Origin: Devosia aquimaris
GTDB lineage: Bacteria > Pseudomonadota > Alphaproteobacteria > Rhizobiales > Devosiaceae
NCBI RefSeq assembly: GCF_020169335.1
Contig: NZ_JAIEZN010000002.1
Span: forward strand, 496,001-560,000
DNA length: 64,000 bases
Reading direction: 5' to 3'
Shown: in pieces, positions 57,545 through 64,000 of the stretch
Layout: each line of letters starts with the position of its first letter
How positions within the stretch are numbered: the first letter of the stretch is position 1
Position numbers and translations under genes: made by a program
The notes under the pieces: generated by a model
The model's database searches: none
What the model was told of the DNA's origin: nothing
Seen by the model: only the letters and a program-made list of their open reading frames with translations

Positions 57545-58522
57545 CTAGCCGGCAGTGCCCGTGGCCTTGGGCAGTTCGGGTTCGGAATAGAACAGCGCGC
57601 TGACCGATTCCCCGCTGTTGATACGGCGGATGGCTTCGGCCAGGGCCGGGGCCACCGACAGCACGGTCAGCTTGGGGTGCCGCTTGCCGGCCGCGATCGG
57701 CACGGTATTGGTGCAGACGATCTCAAGAATATCGGCTTCTGCCGCCAGCCGGGCGATGGCCTCGCCGGCAAAGACGCCATGGGTGGTCGCCACACGCACC
57801 GAACGGGCACCATGCGCCCGCAGATGCTGCAGCAGTTCCAGGATCGAACCGCCGCTGGCAATCTCGTCGTCCAGCACGATCACGTCACGATTGCGCACTT
57901 CGCCGATCAGCGTCGAGATGCGCACCGTGGTGTCATTGATGCGCTCCTTGGCGCCGGCGGCGACCGGAAGGCCCAGGCGCTTGCCGAAGGCTGCAGCATT
58001 TTTGGCATTGCCCAGATCGGGCGACACCACCACGGCATTGCTGAGGTCATAGGCGCGGAAATGGGCGGCCAGCTCGTCCAGCGCATGCAACTGGTCCACC
58101 GGCACGCTGAAAAAGCCATGCACCTGGGGGGAATGCAGCGCCATGGTCAGCACGCGATTGGCGCCGGCCGTCGCCAACAGGTCGGCCACCAGGCGCCCGC
58201 CCAGCGAAATGCGCGGCGCGTCCTTCTTGTCCGAACGGGCATAGGAATAATAGGGAATGACAGCCGTGATGCGGGCGGCCGAGGCGCCGCGCGCCGCATC
58301 CAGCATCAGCATCAGCTCCATCAGATTGTCCTGCACCGGCGCAGTCAGCGGCTGGATGATGAACACATCCTGCGCCCGGCAATTGGCCTGCAGCTGGACT
58401 TCCAGACAATCATTGGAGAAGCGCTTGACCCGGGTCGGCGCCAGCGGCACGCCAAGATGGCTGCAGATCTGCTGCGCGAGTTCGGGATGGGCATTGCCGG
58501 TGAAAACTGCCAGTTCGTTCAT
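57545..58522 (-). CDS. prs: Ribose-phosphate pyrophosphokinase (diverged paralogue type)
   Basis: A 325-residue PRPP synthetase: ATP plus ribose-5-phosphate to PRPP. The fold and catalytic pieces are present: FSNDCLEVQL at the N-terminus, PYYSYARSDKK, GANRVLTMALHSPQVHGFF with the catalytic His, AKERIND with the Lys/Arg pair, and the PRPP loop VIVLDDEIASGGS. However, several canonical residues differ (YARQDRK, MDLHA, DD.IDTGGT are usual). It may be a second, specialised copy, with the main prs elsewhere. It lies between a DUF6886 gene and a hydrolase. Confidence 0.88.
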   Translation of the reverse strand: MNELAVFTGNAHPELAQQICSHLGVPLAPTRVKRFSNDCLEVQLQANCRAQDVFIIQPLTAPVQDNLMELMLMLDAARGASAARITAVIPYYSYARSDKKDAPRISLGGRLVADLLATAGANRVLTMALHSPQVHGFFSVPVDQLHALDELAAHFRAYDLSNAVVVSPDLGNAKNAAAFGKRLGLPVAAGAKERINDTTVRISTLIGEVRNRDVIVLDDEIASGGSILELLQHLRAHGARSVRVATTHGVFAGEAIARLAAEADILEIVCTNTVPIAAGKRHPKLTVLSVAPALAEAIRRINSGESVSALFYSEPELPKATGTAG

Positions 58523-58623
58523 GCCACGACCTCGGTTCCCGATAGCAGCCGATTACGGCATTTGGCCCCGACAATCAACCGCGCTGCAGCATGCGCACCA
58601 TGCAATTTCCGCCCGGATGGCGC

Positions 58624-59397
58624 CTATTTGGACTGAGCCAAGGCCAGTACGGCCTGCCGCAGGCGCACCAGATCCTCGTCGCGGCTCAGGCGATGGTCGC
58701 CATCGGGGATCAGCGTCAGCGTCACCGGATCGTGCAGGATATGGGTCACCAGTTCGATCGCATGCGCTGGCGGCACGTCCGGATCCTGCCCGCCCTGCAG
58801 GATGGTCACCGGACAGCCTGTCTCCACCACCCCGCCGAGCAGCAGATGCCGCGCACCATCTTCGATCAGCGTGCGATTGATGCGATAGGGCGTGTCCGAA
58901 TATTGGCTGGGCTGGTCCACATAGCCCTGGCTCTTGAGCGCCTGCCGCTCGTCGGGGGTGAAGCCGGGCAGCATCAGCGCATGGGTCATGTCCGGCGCCG
59001 GCGCCACCAGCACCAGGCCATGCGCCGGCGTGCCGGCTGCCAGCAGCGCCCGCGCCAGCAGCAGGGCGATCCAGCCGCCCATCGATGAGCCGACGATGAT
59101 CTGCGGGCCGCTCGTGGTGGCCAGCACTGCCTGGGCCTCTTCGAGCCAGCGGCTGATGGTGCCCTGGTTGAAGTCCCCGCCCGATACGCCATGCCCGGAA
59201 TAGTCGAAGCGCGTGACGGCCAGGCCCTGCTCGGCGCCCAGCGCATCGAGCGCCATGGCCTTGCTGCCCGCCATGTCGGAGCGGAACCCGCCCAGCCAGA
59301 ACAGGCCTGGCCCTTTCCCCTGCCGCTGTTCGACGGCAATGTCGCGGGCCGCCGCGCCTGCGCCGACAGTGAGGGTGAAACGGGTCGAGCTGGTCAT
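58624..59397 (-). CDS. Alpha/beta hydrolase
   Basis: A 257-residue serine hydrolase. The nucleophile elbow is GSSMGG near residue 105, the acid is in GGQDPDVP and the histidine in PDGDHRLS, all in the expected order; the strand FDYSGHGVSGGDF precedes the nucleophile. Typical of alphaproteobacterial hydrolases resembling palmitoyl-protein thioesterase ABHD10. Start ATG 59397 (AAAGG upstream) is preferred to a GTG six codons earlier. It is upstream of prs on the same strand. Confidence 0.9.
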   Translation of the reverse strand: MTSSTRFTLTVGAGAAARDIAVEQRQGKGPGLFWLGGFRSDMAGSKAMALDALGAEQGLAVTRFDYSGHGVSGGDFNQGTISRWLEEAQAVLATTSGPQIIVGSSMGGWIALLLARALLAAGTPAHGLVLVAPAPDMTHALMLPGFTPDERQALKSQGYVDQPSQYSDTPYRINRTLIEDGARHLLLGGVVETGCPVTILQGGQDPDVPPAHAIELVTHILHDPVTLTLIPDGDHRLSRDEDLVRLRQAVLALAQSK

Positions 59398-59452
59398 GAA
59401 CGGGCCTTTCATCACATCGCGAACTGGGGATTAGCCATTCGGCCAATCAGGG

Positions 59453-59581
59453 GCTATAATGGCGCTTCAATGGCCCAATGGGCCTGAAATTGTGCGGTTT
59501 AGCCAGTTGACTTATGGTGCGGCTAACACGATTTTATGGCGCAATTCACCCCTTGGCTAAACAACAAAAGGATCGTTTGCC
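59453..59581 (+). promoter_or_regulatory. infC promoter/leader region
   Basis: TATAAT at 59455-59460 region (GGGCTATAATGG) and TTGACT near 59506 are competing promoter elements. The leader holds GGCCC-AAT-GGGCC (59472-59484) and a 9-bp inverted repeat GTTTAGCCA (59497-59505) / TGGCTAAAC (59554-59562) that ends about 20 bases before the start codon, so it could influence infC translation. Confidence 0.45.
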
Positions 59582-60118
59582 ATTCGCCGTCCAATGAGAC
59601 CAGTTGCGCCCCAAAAAGATGGGCCGCCGTCCAACGAAGATATCACCAGCCCCGATGTCCAGCTCATCGATGCTGAAGGCGAGAACCGCGGGATCGTAAA
59701 CACCCGTGCTGCGCTCGCTGAAGCCCAGGAACAGGGCCTCGACCTTGTCTTGATCTCTCCCAATGCCAATCCTCCGGTCGCCAAGATGCTCGACCTGGGG
59801 CGCTTCAAATATGCCGCGCAGAAAAAAGCTGCCGAGGCCCGCAAGAAGCAGAAGGTGATCGAGGTCAAGGAAGTCCAGATGCGTCCGAACATCGACACGC
59901 ATGACTACGAGACCAAGATGAAGGCCGTGCAGCGGTTCCTCGACGATGGTGACCGGGTCAAGGTGACGATGCGCTTCCGTGGCCGCGAAATGGCGCACCA
60001 GGACCTGGGCATGCAGGTGCTGCTCAAGGTGCGCGAGCAGACCGAGACCATTGCCAAGGTCGAGAGCCAGCCGCGCTCAGAAGGCCGCCAGATGGTCATG
60101 GTGCTGGCGCCCAAGTAA
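59582..60118 (+). CDS. infC: Translation initiation factor IF-3 (ATT start)
   Basis: Prevents premature subunit joining and proofreads initiation. The 178-residue protein has the N-terminal domain (DVQLIDAEGENRGIVNTR), the linker with KKQKVIEVKEVQMRPNID and the C-terminal domain to VLAPK. The family N-terminus is best met by starting at ATT 59582 (I/MRRPMRPVAPQ), with AAAGGAT about eleven bases upstream; the first ATG is four codons later. An AUU start is the basis of IF-3 autocontrol in E. coli. rpmI and rplT do not follow. Confidence 0.94.
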   Translation: MRRPMRPVAPQKDGPPSNEDITSPDVQLIDAEGENRGIVNTRAALAEAQEQGLDLVLISPNANPPVAKMLDLGRFKYAAQKKAAEARKKQKVIEVKEVQMRPNIDTHDYETKMKAVQRFLDDGDRVKVTMRFRGREMAHQDLGMQVLLKVREQTETIAKVESQPRSEGRQMVMVLAPK

Positions 60119-60178
60119 GGGCAGCCCCACGACAGCTAAAGCATTTCACACTTGAGCTGATTTGCGGTTCTCTTGCCT

Positions 60179-60269
60179 CCCTCCCCCTTGAGGGGAGGGA
60201 CCGAGGGAGGGGGTCTCTCAGTGGCCCTCAGAACCACCCCCACCCCGACCCTCCCCTCAAGGGGGAGGG
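60179..60269. repeat. Large intergenic palindromic repeat after infC
   Basis: Perfect 21-bp arms at 60179-60199 and 60249-60269 (CCCTCCCCCTTGAGGGGAGG plus one base, and complement); each arm is itself nearly palindromic. Sequences of this composition are commonly dispersed in Rhizobiales intergenic DNA. Confidence 0.8.
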
Positions 60270-60312
60270 GGCGACAGAGCCGGGTCAGTCTGAACATGAA
60301 ACGATCTCGTGC

Positions 60313-60345
60313 AAAAGGCAGGTCCGGTGGACCTGCCTTTTTGTT
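60313..60345. terminator. Bidirectional terminator downstream of infC
   Basis: AAAAGGCAGGTCC (60313-60325) pairs with GGACCTGCCTTTT around GGT, then TTGTTT. It can end infC transcripts that read through the palindromic element, or a reverse-strand transcript from the 60.4-60.8 kb region. Confidence 0.88.
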
Positions 60346-60845
60346 TGCCGCTGCCTGCGCCAAGAGCGCCACGCGCAAGACATGCGCCGGCGGGACACGG
60401 TATGAAGCGGCTTTCGCCCCGGGGGCTTGCGCCCCCTGATTGGTTATTGAAGAGGCGAAAGCCGCTTCACACGAGCTGGTATTCCTGCGCACGCATCGAG
60501 CGGTCCCCCTTTCGGGGTGGGCAATTCCGGTTCTGGCAGCTGTGCCCGCTCGTCCGGCACCCACTCCGCCCCCGTCTGCCCGACCGGTGGTCAGCATACA
60601 CGCATCGGCCTGGGCGACCCCATGCAGCCAGTCCCCCCGCCCGGCGCTTCGTCGGCACCGCGTGACCGGCAGGGGTGGCAGCAGTATGCGGGCGCTGGCG
60701 AGGACCGGGGATAAGATTTTTGTTTGTTGGCGCTGCGCGGAGGTGGCGGCGGCCTGCCGCCGCAACAATTTTCGATCACGTGCACAGCAGGATAGGTCCA
60801 CGCCGAGCCCAGAGTGCCCAATGCTGCAAGGTGTTTGAAGGGCAG
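60346..60845. other. Gene-free structured region
   Basis: I find no believable gene in these 500 bases. The main landmark is a perfect 16-bp inverted repeat, TGAAGCGGCTTTCGCC (60403-60418) and its complement (60454-60469), enclosing a second perfect hairpin GGGGGC-TTGC-GCCCCC (60421-60436). Further on are GCGGCGGCC/TGCCGCCGC near 60751-60769 and a T-rich patch at 60717-60727. On the reverse strand the stretch would run into the terminator at 60313. I checked for tmRNA, RNase P, 6S and SRP RNA hallmarks and did not see them. Confidence 0.4.
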
Positions 60846-61295
60846 CTATTTCGACAGGACGAATCGGGTCATCCCGGCACCCAGCTTGTCGGTGGGGCGC
60901 TCCTGGAAGCCAAAATGCCGGTAGAAGGTTTCCTTGCCCTTCGCAGACATCAAACCAATCGTCGCGCCCATCGCAGCGCGTGCCAGGCATTCTTCGAGAA
61001 GCTTTGACACAATCTGTCGCCCGATTGAGCGGTTCTGATGGCTTGGTCGCACGATGATGTCTTGCAGGTAGAAATACAGCACCCCGTCCCCGACCACGCG
61101 ACCCATGCCAATGAGCTGTTCACCTTCAAAACAGGTGAGATCAATGACACTGCGCTCCAACGCTCTCGTTGCCGTGTCGAGACCGATCTCGCCCCATCCG
61201 CAGTCAGACCGCAGCTTTACGAAATCGTCCGGTCTTGGTGGGGTAAATCGGTATGAAATCTGATCATTTGGCAAAGCCAGGGCCCTCTGCTCCAA
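60846..61295 (-). CDS. GNAT-family N-acetyltransferase
   Basis: A 149-residue single-domain acetyltransferase. The acetyl-CoA motif is VRPSHQNRSIGRQIVSKLL near residue 85, and the final GFQERP segment (YRHFGFQERPTDKLGAGM) is typical of the group resembling PA4866-like small GNATs. Substrate unknown. It is a single reverse-strand gene between the structured region and a 461-base gap. Confidence 0.9.
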   Translation of the reverse strand: MEQRALALPNDQISYRFTPPRPDDFVKLRSDCGWGEIGLDTATRALERSVIDLTCFEGEQLIGMGRVVGDGVLYFYLQDIIVRPSHQNRSIGRQIVSKLLEECLARAAMGATIGLMSAKGKETFYRHFGFQERPTDKLGAGMTRFVLSK

Positions 61296-61756
61296 GCTGA
61301 GATTCCCCTAGTGGCGTCCCGCTTGCCGCAAGCGGTCGCACGAACCCGGCCGCTGGACAAGGGCTCTTTGCGCCGAGCGGCGGCTGCGGTCGCGCGAACT
61401 CCTGGAACAGGCGGATTCGGCAGTCAAGCCAACCTGTTGTCGCCCGGCGGTCATGTTTTCAGCGCAGCAAGCAGAGCTGTCCTGCCGCTTTGGTTCATTT
61501 TGGGTACAGAGTGGATAACGCCGATCTGGCCGTCGTACGCTTGTCCGTTTCCGACCCCTTTTCAGTCGTTCGAGTAGCCATTGGGTTAACCCAAAAGCGG
61601 ACTTGGCGCACTTCAAGTGAAGTACCCCCCAAGCTGCGCTAGAATGAGCGCTGCGACAGTTTTGTAGAGCGGTAGAATTTAATCAAATTGGTAACCCTTC
61701 AAGCCTAATTATATGTCCATGAACGTGGTCCGAATGTCCGCGTGAGGCTCGCTAGA
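61296..61756. other. Gene-free region before the chemoreceptor operon
   Basis: No supported gene. It holds the 14-bp palindrome TTGGGTTAACCCAA (61581-61594), whose core GGGTTAACCC also occurs before ftsK. Frames here have no homology, no Shine-Dalgarno sequence and poor composition. Confidence 0.4.
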
Positions 61757-62065
61757 ATGCGCCAAATGGCTCCAGCGTTTATTTTCTCGGCTGTTTCGGT
61801 GCTACTTGTTGCGGCCTTCATGCTGGCGCCTCAGGGCAAGGGCCAAATGGCGGTCGCCTTTCCGCCCTTCACCAGCGAAGAGACAGCCTGGTCGATCGTG
61901 CGCGCTGCTGGCGGATATGTCGTGGCACCAACCACCCTTCCCAATATCGTCGTAGCCTATGCTGTCGACGCCGATTTCCAGCAGCGGGCCAGACGCCTTG
62001 GTGCGCTTTTTTTCCTCAAGGCTGCCGGGCTCTGTGCTCCTCAACCAGATCGCGAAACAACATGA
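61757..62065 (+). CDS. Small membrane-anchored or exported protein coupled to a chemoreceptor
   Basis: I do not recognise a family. The 102-residue protein has one hydrophobic segment at residues 7-23 (FIFSAVSVLLVAAFMLA), then a soluble domain with WSIVRAAGGYVVAPTTLPNIVVAYAVD, which would lie in the periplasm. ATG 61757 has GAGG nine bases upstream; a GTG at 61742 is also in frame. Its stop overlaps the chemoreceptor start (ATGA), so the two are co-translated, which suggests a role in the sensing of that receptor (inference). Confidence 0.75.
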   Translation: MRQMAPAFIFSAVSVLLVAAFMLAPQGKGQMAVAFPPFTSEETAWSIVRAAGGYVVAPTTLPNIVVAYAVDADFQQRARRLGALFFLKAAGLCAPQPDRETT

Positions 62066-63870
62066 CACTTGACACCATCCGCAGTCGCGCATCGATCTTT
62101 GTTGCCGCTTTGGCGGCGACCATGGCCGCGATCGCACTCATCTCTGAACTGAGGTTTCAGGGGGCCTTGGGCCTGGCCAGCATGTTGGCCGGCCTGGGCC
62201 TCGCCGCGCTAGCCATCACCTATCTGATCAGCCGCCAGTCAGCCGCATTCCGCTATATGGCAGTCGCCGTCATGATGGCGCAGGTTATGGCCATTTTGAT
62301 TGCCACTCGGGGTCAGCCCGAACAGAACGACATCCACATGGCTTTCTTTGCCGGGTTGGCTGTCTGCGCCCTGCTCTACGATACCAAAGCCATCTTACTG
62401 GGTGCAGCGCTGGTTGCCATGCACCATCTGGTGCTGGGCATGACGCTCGACGACCTGATCTTCTATGGTGGCGGCGGCTTTGGGCGTGTGCTCTTGCACG
62501 CCGTAATTCTGATTATCGAAGCGGTCGGCCTGGTCTGGATGACCGTCAATACCCACCACCTGCTTCAGATAGCCGACGAGCGTTCACAACAGGCCAGGTC
62601 CAGCGCCCAGGAAGCCGAACTGCTTGCCGACGAAGTACAGCGCACCACGGCCGCCAGCCGTCAGGAACGCCGATCGACGATGCAGCAGCTGTCCAGCGAC
62701 TTTAACCGCGTGGTAGATGCAGCCAGCAATGGCGACTTCTCGGCCCGCATCGAAACCAGCTACAGCGATCCTGAACTGGCCAATCTGGCCACATCGATCA
62801 ATGGGCTGATCACCACCATGGACGAGAGCCTTGGGGAAACCGGGCGGGTGCTGTCAAGCCTGGCTGACACCAATCTGACGCAACGCGTTAGCGGCCAGCA
62901 CAATGGCGCCTTTGCCAAGTTGCGAGAGGACACCAATGCAGTGGCTGACAAGCTGACAGATATCGTGGGTCAGTTGCGCAACACCTCCCGCGGCGTGCGT
63001 GCGGCGACCGGCGAGATTTTGGCCGGCGCCAATGATCTGAGCGAGCGGACGACCAAGCAGGCTGCCACGATCGAAGAGACCTCGGCGACCATGGAGCAAT
63101 TGGCAACCGCGGTGCAGCAGAGCGCCAAGCAGGCCCAGGATGCTAGCGTGAAGTCTCGGGAAGTATCGCAGGCCGCCGAAGAAGGCGGTGTGGTCATGAC
63201 CCAGGCTACTGGGGCGATGGAGCGGATTACGAGTTCCTCATCCAAGATATCCAATATCATCGGGTTGATCGACGACATCGCCTTTCAGACCAACCTTTTA
63301 GCGCTAAACGCTTCGGTGGAAGCGGCGCGCGCGGGTGATGCTGGCAAGGGTTTTGCCGTGGTGGCGGTGGAAGTGCGGCGGCTAGCGCAGTCAGCGGCCA
63401 GCGCGTCCTCGGATGTCAAGTTGCTGATCGAGCAGAGCGCCACCGAGGTGGCGGGCGGCTCCAAGCTGGTGGCCGAAGCGGCCAGTAAGCTGGAAGCCAT
63501 TCTGGCGGGGATCCGCGAGAACAGCCTGGTGATGGAAGCCATTGCACGCGACAGCAAGGAACAGGCATCTTCGATCGAGGAGGTCAATGTCGCGGTGCGG
63601 CAGATGGACGAGATGACCCAGCACAATGCTGCCTTGGTGGAACAAACCAATGCGGCAATCGAGCAGACGGAGGGTCAGGCCAGCGAGCTCGACCGGATCG
63701 TTGATATCTTCGTACTCGATGAAAGTGTCCGACCGGCGAAGGCTGCGCCGGTGGTCGTCCCGGCCCAGCGCATCGGGATCAAGGGCTTGCAGGAAAAGGT
63801 CAAGCACGCGGCCAAGGCCTACATCAGCCATGGCAATGCTGCTGTTGCCAAAGACTGGAACGAATTCTAG
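62062..63870 (+). CDS. Methyl-accepting chemotaxis protein without periplasmic sensor
   Basis: A 602-residue receptor. Residues 1-165 form about five to six membrane helices with almost no periplasmic loops, so sensing must occur in the membrane or through a partner. Two HAMP-like segments follow (about 205-255 and 262-312), then the methylation helices and the signalling tip DDIAFQTNLLALNASVEAAR (about 412-431). It ends in KDWNEF, a WxxF-type pentapeptide that tethers CheR/CheB. It is translationally coupled to the small membrane protein upstream. Confidence 0.94.
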   Translation: MTLDTIRSRASIFVAALAATMAAIALISELRFQGALGLASMLAGLGLAALAITYLISRQSAAFRYMAVAVMMAQVMAILIATRGQPEQNDIHMAFFAGLAVCALLYDTKAILLGAALVAMHHLVLGMTLDDLIFYGGGGFGRVLLHAVILIIEAVGLVWMTVNTHHLLQIADERSQQARSSAQEAELLADEVQRTTAASRQERRSTMQQLSSDFNRVVDAASNGDFSARIETSYSDPELANLATSINGLITTMDESLGETGRVLSSLADTNLTQRVSGQHNGAFAKLREDTNAVADKLTDIVGQLRNTSRGVRAATGEILAGANDLSERTTKQAATIEETSATMEQLATAVQQSAKQAQDASVKSREVSQAAEEGGVVMTQATGAMERITSSSSKISNIIGLIDDIAFQTNLLALNASVEAARAGDAGKGFAVVAVEVRRLAQSAASASSDVKLLIEQSATEVAGGSKLVAEAASKLEAILAGIRENSLVMEAIARDSKEQASSIEEVNVAVRQMDEMTQHNAALVEQTNAAIEQTEGQASELDRIVDIFVLDESVRPAKAAPVVVPAQRIGIKGLQEKVKHAAKAYISHGNAAVAKDWNEF

Positions 63871-63894
63871 ACGTAGCCATCGATATGATTGACC

Positions 63895-63921
63895 AAAGGG
63901 GCGCCAAGTAGGCGCCACTTT
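63895..63921 (+). terminator. Likely terminator of the chemoreceptor gene
   Basis: AAAG-GGGCGCC pairs with GGCGCC-A-CTTT around AAGTA, followed by TTTGTGTCTTTA; 25 bases past the stop codon. Confidence 0.65.
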
Positions 63922-63937
63922 GTGTCTTTATGAGTGC

Positions 63938-63953
63938 ATTGCTGCGCAGCAAT
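63938..63953. repeat. Perfect 16-bp palindrome
   Basis: ATTGCTGCGCAGCAAT has no spacer. It lies in the last 70 bases of the window, which otherwise show no gene; it may be an operator for a gene beyond the edge. Confidence 0.5.
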
Positions 63954-64000
63954 AGCGCAATTGTGCGGCAGCCCTTTCGGTAAAACTGACGTCGGCCCGA

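Noticed and set aside
60346..60845. tmRNA, RNase P RNA, 6S RNA or SRP RNA in the gene-free region
   Set aside because: No tRNA-like T arm, no P4 motif, no GGAAGGAAGCAGCC-type SRP loop and no 6S bubble could be recognised; left as an unassigned structured region.
60136..60990. Open frames crossing the infC downstream region on both strands
   Set aside because: They translate the palindromic repeat and GC-rich inverted repeats; no domain, signal peptide or Shine-Dalgarno sequence supports them.
61308..61616. Short frames on both strands between the GNAT gene and the chemoreceptor operon
   Set aside because: Arg/Ser-rich shadow composition, no homology and no start signals.

Overview
The window reads as chromosome of a high-GC alphaproteobacterium of the Hyphomicrobiales (Rhizobiales), most likely Devosia or a close relative (inference from protein style and gene order, not from a search). 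Supporting markers are MipZ, CtrA-type boxes, a YlxR protein with an L7Ae-like tail fused to it, glnK-amtB-ftsK-lolA order, and a chemoreceptor ending in a WxxF-type pentapeptide. I see no phage, transposase, integrase or CRISPR. Coding density is high and most genes are housekeeping.

Bases 1-20,050 hold RNA and translation genes: a partial Nfu Fe-S carrier, an L,D-transpeptidase lipoprotein, pnp and rpsO, miaB with a GNAT gene, an ArsR-AHSA1 pair, phoH-ybeY-corC, then the reverse-strand operon rimP-nusA-ylxR-infB. That operon has a readable promoter and a 5' leader with an intrinsic-terminator hairpin just before the rimP ribosome-binding site. A small secreted protein, an HxlR regulator, metK-trmB and tRNA-Leu(CAG) follow. 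Bases 20,050-27,400 carry a GFA-family protein, an NDUFA9-like reductase, a PadR regulator with twin GATATATC palindromes, a large FAD/Fe-S 2-hydroxyacid dehydrogenase, an RNA m5U methyltransferase and a DUF2147-like secreted protein.

Bases 27,400-39,300 are the most accessory-like part, a catabolic island. On the reverse strand lie a Gfo/Idh/MocA dehydrogenase, a DHDPS-like DUF993 aldolase-family protein and an IolI-like TIM-barrel isomerase. In the middle are convergent TetR and LysR regulators. On the forward strand is a CUT1 sugar ABC importer (Tat-exported binding protein, two permeases, ATPase) interleaved with two more Gfo/Idh enzymes. The same operator-like sequence stands before both arms, which argues for one regulon that imports a sugar or cyclitol, oxidises it, isomerises it and cleaves it. 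The substrate is unknown.

Bases 39,300-53,050 hold a flavin oxidoreductase, an aldo/keto reductase behind a LacI-type palindrome, mipZ, tRNA-Gly(GCC), cnoX, a LON-domain protein, a Trm112-like protein, a UbiH-type hydroxylase, glnK-amtB behind a sigma-54 promoter, ftsK, lolA and uppP. Both mipZ and ftsK are preceded by TTAG-N7-TTAACC, a CtrA-box variant. Bases 53,050-64,000 hold a GST gene, a brnT-brnA toxin-antitoxin pair wedged directly against queG, an overlapping queG-SDR-GNAT-DUF6886 chain, a PRPP synthetase with diverged motifs, a hydrolase, infC with an apparent ATT start, a 727-base gene-free stretch full of inverted repeats, a GNAT gene, and a chemoreceptor translationally coupled to a small membrane protein.
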